Of a DNA stretch of 64,000 nucleotides, positions 1 to 12,000 are shown in pieces. The notes beneath the pieces are model-generated. The model made no database searches. It was not told the origin of the DNA and saw only the letters and a list, made by a program, of their open reading frames with translations. Position 1 is the first letter of the stretch, and each line of letters opens with the position of its first letter. A program made the position numbers and the translations under genes. The DNA is taken from assembly GCA_008360955.1 (NCBI GenBank), contig LUCM01010544.1, positions 42,720 through 106,719 on the forward strand, read 5' to 3'. The stretch comes from Fasciolopsis buskii (Eukaryota; Platyhelminthes; Trematoda; Plagiorchiida; Fasciolidae).

Positions 1-736
1 CGACACAGTCTGTCTCTTTTATAAGCTGAGTTTCGGATAGTTCGTTTTACTAATATCACCTCACACGGAAGCTTGGAACGTAGTAACATACAACTGGGAT
101 GGAGCTTAGCTGTTGCATCGGTAATTCTTATATCGCCTTCACAGACGATGAAAAACTAATCGCACTAGTATGTTTCCCATGGTAAATAGGTGAACAACAA
201 TTATTCCCAATAGATTTCCCAGTCGATGATCAGTAAGTGTTTTTCCAATTTTCGATCGATTAATCTTGCCACCTCCCCAATCGTTTTGGCTTTGATCTCA
301 ACCAGGGTTGGAGATATTGCATACCCATTGACTGACAATGCGTTTGTGATTCCCGTTTGAGGTTGATCAACATTAAAGTAGGATGATGTTGATTAGTAAT
401 CAGCATGACTTAGCGCCCCAAAAGGTTGACTTCGTATCATGGGCTGACAGATAAAGTTCACATGACAGGAGATTCGATGAAATCCGCAACGAATTATTTA
501 ACCGTTGGAAATCGACATGTACACATTCTCGGGTAGTTCGTATTTTGTGTCCCTATCAACGAAGGATCAGACTGAAGGCCCGAGTATTTATTCGTGGTTA
601 ACGCTTAGCCTGGTCGAGTTTAGTGAACAAATTCCCTCATTTTCTCTAATGGCATTGCGAATAATTTTTCCAACAATTACAGTACGTCAACTCAAGGTGA
701 AGACACCGAACAGTGCCACACAGTTGATCTGAGATG

Positions 737-740
<4 letters not shown>
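1..740. other. unassigned sequence
   Basis: I see no recognisable coding similarity, SINE or structured repeat here. The only open frame (505-732, +) has no familiar motif and no convincing splice context. Confidence 0.5.

Positions 741-782
<42 letters not shown>
741..782. repeat. (TA)n microsatellite at gap edge
   Basis: An almost pure TA dinucleotide run ends exactly where the assembly gap begins, so the gap was probably caused by this low-complexity sequence. Confidence 0.9.
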
Positions 783-1681
783 NNNNNNNNNNNNNNNNNN
801 NNNNNNNNNNNNNNNNNNNNNNNNNNNNNNNNNNNNNNNNNNNNNNNNNNNNNNNNNNNNNNNNNNNNNNNNNNNNNNNNNNNNNNNNNNNNNNNNNNNN
901 NNNNNNNNNNNNNNNNNNNNNNNNNNNNNNNNNNNNNNNNNNNNNNNNNNNNNNNNNNNNNNNNNNNNNNNNNNNNNNNNNNNNNNNNNNNNNNNNNNNN
1001 NNNNNNNNNNNNNNNNNNNNNNNNNNNNNNNNNNNNNNNNNNNNNNNNNNNNNNNNNNNNNNNNNNNNNNNNNNNNNNNNNNNNNNNNNNNNNNNNNNNN
1101 NNNNNNNNNNNNNNNNNNNNNNNNNNNNNNNNNNNNNNNNNNNNNNNNNNNNNNNNNNNNNNNNNNNNNNNNNNNNNNNNNNNNNNNNNNNNNNNNNNNN
1201 NNNNNNNNNNNNNNNNNNNNNNNNNNNNNNNNNNNNNNNNNNNNNNNNNNNNNNNNNNNNNNNNNNNNNNNNNNNNNNNNNNNNNNNNNNNNNNNNNNNN
1301 NNNNNNNNNNNNNNNNNNNNNNNNNNNNNNNNNNNNNNNNNNNNNNNNNNNNNNNNNNNNNNNNNNNNNNNNNNNNNNNNNNNNNNNNNNNNNNNNNNNN
1401 NNNNNNNNNNNNNNNNNNNNNNNNNNNNNNNNNNNNNNNNNNNNNNNNNNNNNNNNNNNNNNNNNNNNNNNNNNNNNNNNNNNNNNNNNNNNNNNNNNNN
1501 NNNNNNNNNNNNNNNNNNNNNNNNNNNNNNNNNNNNNNNNNNNNNNNNNNNNNNNNNNNNNNNNNNNNNNNNNNNNNNNNNNNNNNNNNNNNNNNNNNNN
1601 NNNNNNNNNNNNNNNNNNNNNNNNNNNNNNNNNNNNNNNNNNNNNNNNNNNNNNNNNNNNNNNNNNNNNNNNNNNNNNNNN
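783..1681. other. assembly gap (899 N)
   Basis: An unbroken run of N. Open frames that cross it are artefacts. The gap removes the 5' part of the SINE that starts composite copy 1. Confidence 0.99.
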
Positions 1682-1691
1682 AAGTATATTC

Positions 1692-1826
1692 CGGCGGGTT
1701 CGAATCCTCCCACCACCGGTCAACTTCCCCACATGGCAGCCCTCTCTCGGCCTCGGCTTCCTTCCTGAAAATTGATGCACATTGTTATTTCATTAATAAA
1801 AAAGAAGTAAAATAGATAAAAGAAGA
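1692..1826 (+). mobile_element. SINE A (copy A1, 5' truncated by gap)
   Basis: It carries the tRNA-like B box (GGTTCGAATCC) at about 1698, the family body 'cttccttcctgaaaattg' and the 3' tail with 'ttcattaataaaaaagaag'. The A box is lost beside the gap. It is the counterpart of the SINE at 53993-54175. Confidence 0.85.
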
Positions 1827-1827
1827 C

Positions 1828-2420
1828 AGTAATCAGCCAAAATCCAGCGAACATGTCAACCAGCACCAACGATGACTCTTGGAGAATGAAAGTGACCAGA
1901 TTGCACTCACTGGCTGAGATGGGTGAGCTTAATTTAAGGGAGCCTGATTCAGGTCTGTTGGGTGTTATTTTATCTAGCACAGAGGTTTCTCTCTGGTGGG
2001 AGAAAAGCAGAGGTCTGTCAGCTCAGACGCAGTGAATGGTGGGGGCCATGCACGGTTGAAATCACCGACAGTAATATGTGGACTAAAGTTATGAAGTGGA
2101 GTGTGACAAAAGGTGTAGAGAGAATTTGAAAAAGTTGATATAGTGTGTTGCCAGATTGAGGAGGTTATGCATAAGTTCATTTTAATTGCCATACGGTGAT
2201 GGGAAAATCCGGGGATGAAACTGAGTTACCATGCACTCAATACCCCTTAGCAAGAAATGGCAATTGTCTTCAGACTGGTCAGATCAGGTCTATGGATGTT
2301 AGTACATCGCCTCCGGCATTCTTCTTGATCGAAACTTTGCATGCATGTGCGATTTGAAGTTATCGATCTATGTCAGGGAGCTCGAAATACTCGGGATAAG
2401 CCACAATTCATGCGGATGAT
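1828..2420 (-). pseudogene. CR1-like endonuclease remnant (in composite copy 1)
   Basis: On the minus strand, 2192-1974 translates to a frame containing 'HITVGDFN', the catalytic GDFN block of apurinic-type endonucleases of non-LTR retrotransposons. Further on, 1980-1830 encodes 'LKLSSPISASECNLVTFIL', matching the end of CR1-type endonuclease domains, where SDH has become SEC. Stops and frame changes separate the pieces. It is a second copy of the remnant at 53400-53990. Confidence 0.65.
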
Positions 2421-2469
2421 GCACATGTGAATGTGAGTCAGGGATCAGATCAGTTCAGTTTAGACTAAA

Positions 2470-2770
2470 ATTAAACGTAGATTAACTTGTTCCGGTGAAT
2501 CTCGTGGACCCCAAGCTAGTAGTCTGACTGTAGGTACACGATTTAGTCCACTGGTTAAAGTCTTCATAATTTCTATCCATGCCCCAAACATTACTTGCCT
2601 CAAACAGACAATCGTTCGATGGGCATGCGCAAAGTATGTCCCAACCGCTCTAACCTATTTTGATTAAGCGCTTGTTCAACAAACTTACTCAAGACCCTAA
2701 CGTCTAATCTCTCAATTAATCACAAAATTCTCCCAACAAATTCTGCCAAATACTACGAAGATAACGATAT
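2470..2770 (-). pseudogene. RTE-like reverse transcriptase C-terminal tail (composite copy 1)
   Basis: The minus strand repeats the tail remnant described at 53050-53350: a block resembling R-LRWLGH-LRMP-RLP, then one resembling MKTLTSGL-RVG--RLPGWGPRDPP. These are the conserved end of RTE-like polyproteins common in flukes. It is frameshifted and cannot be translated as one piece. Confidence 0.65.
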
Positions 2771-2939
2771 TCAAATACCAAAATTCTTCCCATATTTTCT
2801 GCTTTGAACACCTGTGTTCCGGATGTGTAGAATAATCCGTATGTACATACTCGATCCTTGATTGGTAACCGCGGATGTCACTTCGACGCCACAGATGCGA
2901 CGTCGTTTACAAAGTGAATTGGATGGAACGCGACAAGTA

Positions 2940-3510
2940 GTATATTGATCAAACCGGGAGAAAAGTGACTACTAGTTACAAAAACACACGAATTACTCTT
3001 CCTCATTTCCATCCACGAAGACCAAGAAAGATTCTCGATCAAGTCACCAAGAGACACGCGAGGGAGTTTCTGGAAGCCCAGGATTCTTCAAATAATTCGA
3101 TCAATAGACACATCGAATTGGATCACGGGTGCACTCGGATGAGAGGCAGATAACGTTGCCAAATGAAAGAACCGGAATTCAAGTCGTATAGACCAATAAT
3201 CACAGATCTGAATCACTAATCCCGATCAGTTTTCGGAAACGAATCACACGATAATCACATATTTAAAATGAAAACAACACCACACAACTAAACGGATCAA
3301 ACTTCCCAGGCCGAATGTCAATCTGTGAAGGTTAGTGGTCACATTAGCGGAAGTCGAGTGGGAAACGAACGCATATTCTCCTGGTCAGGTTTGTCGAAGT
3401 AGTTCAAGTTGAACGACAATGACAATCCTGTGAACAGAGAAGAATCCCAACAGTTGTTCACCTGCACTGACGATGTCACCTTGACTGGTAATGGATGTTT
3501 GGAACCTAAG
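2940..3510 (-). repeat. repeat X, copy X1
   Basis: The reverse complement aligns with 17540-18172, 52290-52900 and 63695-64000. Landmarks include 'gacattcggcctg' and 'gatcgggattagtgattcag'. The outer end (3467-3505, +) carries the hairpin motif discussed under repeat X. No coding signal is recognised in X itself. Confidence 0.8.
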
Positions 3511-4013
3511 CGCCAATCTCAGCCATCATAACTCCAATGAATAATGTTCATTTGTCATTGTTTGAAATTTCCAGGTAGAATTCTGCCACACACCAGTCCT
3601 TTTTTCACACATGAATGTGGCTGTGTGCGGAAATCTCCCCACTCCCCTGAACTTCCTCTCGCGCGCAGTTCCAATTTATCACATCACGTGTATCTCTATC
3701 TACAGGTAACGTTTGATTCACGATATTTGCACAGCTTTTGACGTCCCATTTGAGGACTTGTAGTGAACTGCCGTACTCAATTGGCACTTCACACACACTG
3801 CCATATGGACTGACAACGTTATAACAGTGTCCAGTTTTTAGCCGAAGGTTTCAGCACGAATTTCGAATGCAGAAATTCATTTGGAATTGTCAATTTCGAA
3901 GCCCATTTTCGTGAGGTTACTCGAAAGAATTCGTTCTCGGGGTCATATTCATCTTGTATGACGCAACAGGGACACTTTTAAAGGCCCATAATCCAGTATA
4001 ATTATACTCATAT
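3511..4013. other. unassigned sequence
   Basis: No recognised gene or repeat. The first ~30 bases after 3505 continue the D-type arm of repeat X. Confidence 0.4.
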
Positions 4014-4352
4014 TCATGAACTAATTCACCATGTGATATCATCGCTCAACTCACCATAAAGAAACCATGGAAGCACTGTACATCTGTTTCAACATGATTA
4101 GGATAGGTGCAACATCATCATGTGGTGAATTTCAACAAACCGTTCAGAGCCTACCCGGTAAAGTAATGGCTAAGGTGTTCGACTCAGAATCGTTCGTCCT
4201 TGTTCGGATTCGCGTCCCAGTTCGGGCGCGGTGGATATGCACTGCCGCTGATGATTCCTGACGAGCTGGATGAAACAGCTGTACAGTGCTTCCATGGTTT
4301 CTTAATGGCGAGTTGAGCGATGATATCACATGGTAAATTATTTCATGAAAAC
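4014..4352 (+). mobile_element. SINE B (copy B1) with an extra inverted tail
   Basis: The tRNA-like head lies at about 4147-4230 ('taatggctaagg', then 'ggattcgcgtcccag'). The family tail with 'gtacagtgcttccatgg' runs to 4352. The same tail also occurs in reverse complement at 4014-4092, just upstream of the head. The element is therefore flanked by inverted arms of about 80 bases and could fold as a large hairpin. No other copy in the window has this arrangement. Confidence 0.85.
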
Positions 4353-5113
4353 ACTTAACTCATATTGTTTACTAATTTACGGTTATGATAGAGATGCGTA
4401 ATCCATGACATTAGAAAATTTGGTCCCATGATGTTTATACTCTCCTAACTAGGAGTACCAAATTTTGTAGGTCGGAGTGTATGCCCGACTACTCATAAAC
4501 GTTCCTGGGAATACAAAAGAGGCGCCAAAATTTCCCAATAGGTACAGATTTTTTTCTATTTTCCCCCAATGATCGACCACGTCGCCCTCGTGTTTTACAT
4601 GAAAAATCCATCGAATCATTGCTTACACTTGGTCTGGTCTGTTCTGGTTTAAAAGGCGTCGTTTAAACCCCTTCCGCACAGGCGTTGGACAAACTGAACA
4701 GTCCCCTTTTGCATGAATGTTCCACCGTTCCTTTTGACTTTCACGTTTGACCAAGTGTTCTTTCATTTATCAACGGTAATTTGCTTATCCAATTACACAG
4801 GCCCACTGATGTCAGTAGGTTTTTTGAACTCGTGTTACGTCTCACAGGAAACCGAGTGATAACATGTTTTTTGTTTCTATGGTAAATGATGAGGTTGAGC
4901 AAAACAAATTTTGTGGCCGTCACGTTTTTGACGTTTGTTATCTCGAAAATGTGTTACCAATTCGAACGCAGAAACTGACAAGTGAGATAGTACACATTTA
5001 CAAGTGATTCTGAACAAAAGATACATTTTTTGTATCGTTGGAAAATGATCATCTCGTTACCTGTCACCTCGTCCCATCCCGCCACCCGCCGTTTGTTCTC
5101 AATCCGTTCACAG
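4353..5113 (+). other. probable intron upstream of the stomatin-like exon
   Basis: No coding signal is recognised. The last 60 bases are pyrimidine-rich and end in 'ccgttcacag', a good 3' splice site immediately before the stomatin-like exon. The preceding exon is not visible anywhere upstream in the window. It may lie in the gap or beyond position 1. Confidence 0.5.
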
Positions 5114-5539
5114 ATTATTGCAGCCACCGGGGAACAAGAAGCGGCTAGATCTTTGAAAAAAGCTGCCCGAGTAATTGCCACATCACCGATGGCATTTCAG
5201 CTTCGGTATTTGCAAACTTTATGTGCTATATCGGCCGAGAAAAACTCCACCATCTTCTTCCCAGTTCCCATAGATATTATGCAAAATCTTGGCGATTTCG
5301 GGTACTCGTCAAATCAGACTTTGCGTAACGTGAAGGGTTGGATGCGTACGCAAATCGAACCGACCGCACTGACCGTTACTGGCCAATCGGATGTGACCAA
5401 TGCACGTTCCGCAAAATTAACGAGACCAATCAAATCCGGGGATAATGTAACAGAACATTTGATCACATCTACAAATTCCCCGAAAGATAATGCATTTTGG
5501 CCCCCGGATGACACCGACGAAAATAGTGATACTGTGTGA
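5114..5539 (+). CDS. stomatin/band-7 family protein, last coding exon (partial gene)
   Basis: The exon encodes 141 residues and ends at TGA 5537-5539. Its first half closely resembles the C-terminal part of stomatins: 'IIAATGEQEAARSLKKAA', then 'LRYLQTLCAISAEKNST' and 'FFPVPIDIM'. In the family this segment follows the SPFH/band-7 domain and takes part in oligomerisation. The proteins sit as hairpins on the inner face of the plasma membrane and modulate ion channels and lipid microdomains. The remaining ~75 residues form a hydrophilic tail with no known motif, longer than in vertebrate stomatins. I start the exon at 5114, after 'ttcacag' and in phase 0. The open frame upstream (5030-5113) is intronic, because the similarity begins right at the splice site. 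The band-7 domain exons are not in the visible sequence. Family assignment is strong; the exact paralogue is not resolved. Confidence 0.88.
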   Translation: MIAATGEQEAARSLKKAARVIATSPMAFQLRYLQTLCAISAEKNSTIFFPVPIDIMQNLGDFGYSSNQTLRNVKGWMRTQIEPTALTVTGQSDVTNARSAKLTRPIKSGDNVTEHLITSTNSPKDNAFWPPDDTDENSDTV

Positions 5540-6000
5540 CCACACACACACATATATATATATATATACACAAACACATACACATATATAAACAAGCACA
5601 CACACAAATGTGTTTCATCGAGCATTTGTCTTCTTTCCTTTGCCTAGATTAATGCCATTTAAAAGATTTCTCCTCTTCCAGTTCAATCACATCCGTGATG
5701 TCAGAGACAACATTTCCCGAGTCCATCTTCCTCCATGGTTAGAACAACACGAAAAACTCCAGTGCAAAACAGTGAATTCCATTTCTCTCTCTCTCTCTCT
5801 CTCGTTCTCTCTCTCGGTTCATCTCTTGCACACGCCACTTCAGCATTCCTACTCCATGTTTCCCAACTCTCACTATTTTACATTCGTAGTATTCGAAGCG
5901 ACAATTCTTGGAACAAATGAGTCTGTTCGAGAAGATATGCCCATATTTGGCCATAGCTTCTCTACACACACACACACACACACACACAACACGCATACAC
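5540..6000. repeat. stomatin 3' flank with CA/TA, CT and CA microsatellites
   Basis: Mixed (CA)n(TA)n occupies 5540-5606, (CT)n 5784-5815 and (CA)n 5963-5988. The first tract starts directly after the stop codon, so it would lie in the 3' UTR. I see no polyadenylation signal close by; the first AATAAA found is at about 7169. Cysteine-, serine- or threonine-rich translations here are artefacts of the repeats. Confidence 0.85.
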
Positions 6001-8672
6001 GTGCGAATACGCACGCACCCAAGAACACATTACCAGATTGAACACGAACAAAATGGGCGGGCATACAATCACCAAGCAACCACATTCAAATACAGTTTTT
6101 TTTCCAATTGTATTCACGTTAGCATTTAACGAATACGCACATTTACGTGCGAACTAGTTTCACGAGATCAGCAAGTACCCCAAATATCCACATCTCTGGC
6201 ATTGTCTATCAAGTAACTGATCGAAATCCGAGCATACTTGAGTCGCATTCCATAAGATTGACGTTTTCGTGAGGGAGTTATAATAACTGGGAGAATGTCC
6301 ACATTTTTCTGGATGAATTAGACGGAAAAATCAACACAAGAACTGTATTGATTTCGGCTATCATCGTAGGAAATGAATCAGTAGATAAATTTTGATGATC
6401 ATCCTAGACACTACAGTCACGTGTTGCGTTGACAACCGAATTTAGGGGCTTGTACTAACCACGCGACAAAGCTGGCTTCAGGGAGATAATTGACGTGGTA
6501 CCGTATTGCCACGTGTCGCCCGAGGGCTAATTAACGCAAATATCCTTAAGGCCATGGTGATTCCTAGAAAGAAAGTAGCATCAAATACCATGAACTCAGT
6601 TACACGTTTCCTTCGTTATGTCTGCTTAACGATTGCAAATAGGCCAGTTAAATATGACTGACATTGGTTGTCTAGGTAAAGACGTCTGAACATAAAAAGT
6701 GACACCCTAACGGAACATGAAAATTTTATGAACATTCTGAAAGGATTTATAAATCTATCCCAGTCTAAGTTCACACATGATGATGTACTCACTTGTCATG
6801 CAATGAGATTAATTTTATCGAGTATTCTACCCACTATTGTGCATGTACAATTATTTGTCAATTGTGGTATTTTGCATTAACTGAGGTGTAATATCCATGG
6901 TCGAACATGAGCACAAAATTTTGTTCTCAGAAGTTTCTTATTCAAATCAAATTTGATCGCTCGTCAAGGTCATTTCAAAGTGCTACGTTGGTCAATTACG
7001 TTATTACCGTGACAGTGGAGCAGTGAGCAAGAAACAGATAAACCTTTTGATACCACAATATAAAGAATAATGAATTAATTTCAGAATACTGATCGATTCG
7101 GAATTTTGTTTGCAAACTTTTCCATCATTTAAAACCAAACAAAGCCATCATTTACATGATGCGGAACGAATAAAGTATACTCGGAACATGTATATCGTGA
7201 AAGAAATCAATCATATTGAAGGGTGATTGCAAATTTATTTGTAGTTACGTGAAACTGTCACATCAGATATTCTCTTCTCCAATCTTGTCCCAGGTCATTA
7301 CCGCTATTTCATGCACTATCGTCGAGGTAGAGTTGAATAGTATTTGAACGCTTCACGATCCATCAAATATGCGGTACGAATTAGTCGCACAACCAAACAG
7401 GAAATACAAATATTTCTTGCAATAGTAGAAAACGCTGTTTGCTGTTGGCTATTCTAATGATCCGTTAATTCTGTTGCTTAATAAACGTCATGTGATCACG
7501 TGCAAAATACTTACAAATTGAATATTTCTAGAAGAAATTGCTCCGACAAAGTTGCCCCTCTTTCTAATCCTCGTCAAATTTGTTCAATCTTACACGAATA
7601 GAATGAGAAGATCCTCAGAGATGGATCGCAAGTGGGCGCCCTGTTGAGAGGAGAAAATTCTTCCTCGTGCCATCAGAGATATTTCCTGCATTGTAAGAAG
7701 TAGCCAGTATAAAAAGAGCAGTTGTCTCGGAAAACGGATTCAACTTGGACGTGCTTAGTGTCACATCGAAACGATCAAATTAGGGTTGAACAGTGGTGAT
7801 GGGTCCATCGATGACCACTATTTCGTGATGCTGAATTCCTAGCATTACACGCGTCAAAGAGTTGCGAATTGACATCATCTTGTTATACCTAACGACCGCG
7901 TAAAATGTGTCATTGTTGAGATATTCATGGGGTGGCCATCGGGGGATATGGACTAAATTGCTAACCAATTTGGTCACTAGACAACTCCGAAGTAGGCGTC
8001 CTAGTACCGACAAGATCGGCCAGGTTTTGCTGAATGAAACGAATACATATTCAAGTATTAACCTCGACGTTTCAGTGCCTACTTGAGTGCAAATTTCTCC
8101 TAGGATACCAGTTCCATAAGTTTCCACAAGACCAGTATATGAGCAATGTTTTCTTATCAAATAAAATGGAAATCGTTCATCTTTTTCCAGGGTCAAATTG
8201 AAGCCTAAATACCGGAAGAAATAATAAAAGATAAACTAATGACGTGTGCTTGTTCCCATTTTTATCGATCGTTTACAAGAGCCGTTCGGGGCCGATTAGG
8301 CGGCAGCTAATTTCTAATGAAAATTTATCTATCTGTAGTCATTACACAATTATTCTACCAATAAATTTGTGTAGTCGGGTTGTTGGTGGATTAGTTGTCT
8401 TGTCTTCATCTAACTCACTAACAAAATCACAGAAGTAGTAAACAGGTTGTCTCATCTTTGTCAGGCTACGTGGGGTCGAATATCCTAACTAAGACGGGGC
8501 GCGAACGTCTGTGTCAGTCGCTTGGTTAACCGGTTCGTTTTCCAATTATAGTACTGGTTTCTTGGGCCAGATTGCATATGAACACAATTTTGATTTCAGT
8601 GTTAGGTTGGTATTGTTTGTAAGCTGACTAGAGATATGTTATCCTCACAACAATCAGCTATTGTGAGTGACA
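6001..8672. other. unassigned intergenic sequence
   Basis: No SINE, retroelement domain or exon is recognised. The longest frame (7780-8196, -) resembles nothing I know. An AATAAA at 7169-7174 could serve the stomatin gene but is far from the stop. Confidence 0.4.
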
Positions 8673-8769
8673 GTAAAACTTGCCTTGAGATAGCTACCCA
8701 CGGTAGTCGAAATGCTGGCGCATTACATCTACCAAAAAAGCTGTGTTATTAACATTATATCATGCACAA
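8673..8769 (+). repeat. foldback repeat family C, half copy C1
   Basis: It contains 'acttgccttgagatagctac', the arm 'ccacggtagtcgaaatg', and the terminal block 'gctgtgttattaacattata'. It matches the right half of the palindrome at 58449-58620. The left arm is absent here. Confidence 0.8.
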
Positions 8770-8855
8770 GAAAAAAGATAGAGGAACCAGCAAAAAAAAA
8801 TAAACGATAAGAGCTAATTCGTGTACTATCAAACTCTCGGTGGGACCTCCAGATT

Positions 8856-9034
8856 GGCGGTGGCCGGACGGAGAAGGTCTTGGCGCTTGGACCTAAAGGT
8901 CGCGGGTTCGAATCCTCCCGTCGCCGGTCAACTTCCTCACTTGGCAGCCCTCTGCTGGCAGCGCCCCGTTTCCTGAAAATCGATGTACATTGCTGTTTCA
9001 CTAAAAAAGGATGTAAAAGATAAATGATAAAAGA
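8856..9034 (+). mobile_element. SINE A, copy A2
   Basis: A full-length head-to-tail copy: an A-box region 'ggcggtggccggacgg', B box 'gggttcgaatcc', body with 'ttggcagccctctg', and a 3' tail ending in 'aaaagataaatgataaaag'. The head resembles a Leu/Ser-type tRNA with a paired acceptor stem, so transcription from the internal polymerase III promoter is expected in this family. Confidence 0.9.
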
Positions 9035-12000
9035 ACTCTTCCAAACAATTTGGTTCCTGATGATTTAGAGGTTTGACGCACGTGTGTTCACCGCGGTTTC
9101 GCGTCCCAGTTTCCGCGAGGTGTCGCTGTACTCCTGGTGTGTTTCAACAACAATGAGGATACGATTTGTAGTCTCCACGACGCAATGCCACTTCTGTCTT
9201 AATTCTCGTCACATTTCGCGAGGAATAAAAATTTCATTTGGCCTGCCTACGAACAACAAATCTTTGAAATTTGACGGATGTTTTACTCCCCATGCACACC
9301 TCACCCCACTTATTCGCGACAATAAAACAAGAGCGAAAACTCATTAGTGACAGTTTTCGGTGTGCGTCAAAATGATTTGAAAAACTAAATCCTGTCCAAC
9401 GCCGACTCTTTAAACACACCCGTAATACCATTAGGAAAACTCACAACCAATCCCGTGTGACAAGTAGAAGTAGAACGAATGATCACGGGACCACGTGACC
9501 GTTAATGCGAATAGTATTCAAACTTTTTTTCGAACATAATATGACCTTGTGCTTTGTTACGGAAGAATCGTCGACCCAATTTCAGTTTATATTCCCTGTG
9601 CTAGTCGCAATTTCACCAGAAAATTGTTTAAAACATTGTAGATGACTTCGATAATGAGTTGAGTATGATCTCAAAAAAGGACTTAACATTGATTGTATCA
9701 TTACTTCATGGTCAGGTTAGAAGATTATGGAACTCATTTGAATTCCCGAAAGCTTGCACACTAACAAAACATACAAAATGCTAAGTAGATAAACAATTTG
9801 CTTGTGTTTTCAACTTGTTTACTCAACTTCAGTTATCTTCAAAATTAAATCGATTCCTATCGCATATGATGATCTGACATGTTGTATGATCAATCGTTCA
9901 AAGAGTCTGTCGAATGCATTTTCTGTTTCAAACGTTCCCTACCCTGCCGCAGTTCCTTGGTACGGTTATCGGCCATTGTTCAGGTCAACGGAGTGTGGAA
10001 CATTTGAGGTTCCGTTGACAAATTTGATGCGGCCTGTTGAAGAAGATGCCCGGGACATGATTTCATCCGATCTACTTCGTGTCGACTTTTTCCAACTCTG
10101 TTAGAGATTGTTAGCTCTGAAGTGGAATCCGTAGTTTCTTTTTGACAACTTGCAGCCAACCATTGTTCCCACCCGCGCTTGCGCACCAGTTTTCAGAAAA
10201 CAATCAATCGATGGGATTGATAGACAAATGTCGTGATCAGTGGTATAGGTCAAATGACAGAGCACATGTGGTACAAATGCTTGTGTTGGGTCTATGTGCA
10301 TGAGTTCGAACCCCGCCGAGGTCGAAAACCCTTTGTGTTTGGATCAGTTTTACAAATCACGTACAAATCAAGTGATCCACATTTTTGGCACAAGAAAATG
10401 AATGATTTCGCTTTTTCGTTAATGCCCACGAAGTGACCGTTGATCTCGTGTTTCATACGTCCAACACATAGACTCCCAAGGAATCGCTTAAACAATACAT
10501 TTCAATATCAATTAGAACAATATTTGTGGCAAATTAGTGTTGTTGGATTAGTTTTTAATTGACAGCAAATTAGCGGCCCGCTTTCTGCTAGTCCCACCTC
10601 GTTGCGACGCATTCGAAATCGAACACGAACCAGAAATGATGTTGACCATTTTTTACGTATCATAAAACTTTATCTGAATCGGCAAACGCATGGAATTGCG
10701 GTCATCACTTCTCGTCTAATATGATTATAATTTAGCCTGCTAATTAGATGTTGTCGCTGAAATCACTTATTACTCGGATACAGTATTGTACACGGGGGAG
10801 ACGTGATCTGTTGTGATTTCATGTCCGCATTAGTTACACAAGGAAGCCACCTTTCTGCGACGAAGTGTTTATCGATTCTTTACAAATAAATTACTTTCGT
10901 TGCATGCGATATATATATATATATATATAATATAATCGATAGGCATGAAATATGAAAGCCAAGTGAGACTATCAGTTCCGCGTGTCACGTGTTCATCTAG
11001 CAGATTAGAAACCAGTAAACGTGTTCTAGTGAATGACATTTCCGGTTGTGTATGACCTTACCAGTTCAGCCTGGAAACAAAATAACGACTCCTACATTTT
11101 GAGGAACGATTGGAACAGTTTTTGTTATCCATCCTGGGCTACAAATAAGTCAAATAAGTCACAAACTGGTCAAAATATTTCCGTTTGTTCATTTTACGAA
11201 ACATATCTTCCGGGAAATTTATCGTTTGCGACTGGGCCGAGAACCATTAAATCATACTCAAGCATATTTTGATAGAGCTACAAATTACAGAGATCAATTT
11301 GCGACCTAATTATAAATCGGTAGACGGATACCTCGATTAGCAAATTGATGAAAATAACTTGGATATGAATTTCCATTCCATTCGATGCCACAACTTTAGT
11401 CAGTTCCGTCAAGAAAGAATTTGGTCAACTCACGGTGATCGACTAAATTGCTGACTCAGTCGTCATATGACTAATACCTGAACACATCATGCGATATTTT
11501 TATTCCATTTGTCGATTGACATAACGAGTTCGCCGTCATTCTCCTTTAGGCAAATAAATACGGCGATTCATCAAACACTAACAATAAAGCCGTGACGTTT
11601 TCGGATGGTTCCGTTGATATCTTGTTCGTTTTCTGGGCTGAACATTCCCAAGCATGGATAAAAGTGTTTGATTTTGCCAGGTGATTGCGTTGGGAACATT
11701 CAAACGTAAATAAATATATATATAAAGGCAAAATGTTCTTCTTGAAACGTGGAACTAATTGGATTTTTTCACTTCCCGTTTGATCTAAACGTCCTCGATC
11801 GAACTCGTCACAAAGAGAATGCATGCCAAATGCATCGGAATATGTCATAATCCATGGGCATGCATAAATACGCACCGGTCCATCATGTAAAAAGTATCAA
11901 CATGTCAGATAGTACTTTTTATTTCTTTACTAAATTACTCCACATTAATTCCACTATTTCCAACCTCCAGGATGATCACAAACCAGTAGTTTCATGTTAT

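Larger units (their letters stand above)
1692..3510 (-). mobile_element. composite repeat, copy 1 (inverted relative to copy 2)
   Basis: This block matches the reverse complement of 52290-54175 almost base for base through its middle (coordinates sum to about 55820). Read on the minus strand the order is repeat X, RTE-like C-terminal tail, CR1-like endonuclease remnant, then a SINE A. The two copies agree closely from about 1700 to 2950 and are more diverged in the X part, where copy 2 also lacks about 13 bases found here near 3165. The block is truncated by the assembly gap. No part is intact, so it is a non-autonomous relic or a segmental duplication. Confidence 0.85.

Noticed and set aside
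692..1780. Long minus-strand open frames across the N run
   Set aside because: They are open only because the gap is translated as unknown residues.
2965..3153. Frame shared with the opposite strand of repeat X
   Set aside because: It is open in one copy only and other copies of X break it, so no selection on protein is apparent.
5030..5113. Extending the stomatin-like exon upstream to the ATG at 5030
   Set aside because: Family similarity starts exactly after the 3' splice site at 5113. The preceding 28 codons match nothing in stomatins and are pyrimidine-rich intron.
5739..6129. Several 60-140 codon frames on both strands near the microsatellites
   Set aside because: Ser/Leu, Arg/Glu, His/Thr or Val/Cys repeats from CT and CA tracts. 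The neighbouring sequence has no motif.
8729..9001. Antisense frames through SINE A copies (here and at 34140-34445, 36949-37200, 54003-54188 and others)
   Set aside because: They share the same translated block because they lie in the same SINE. This is not gene-family conservation.
10290..10340. B-box-like 'gagttcgaaccccgccgag' suggesting a tRNA or SINE
   Set aside because: No A box, acceptor pairing or family tail nearby.
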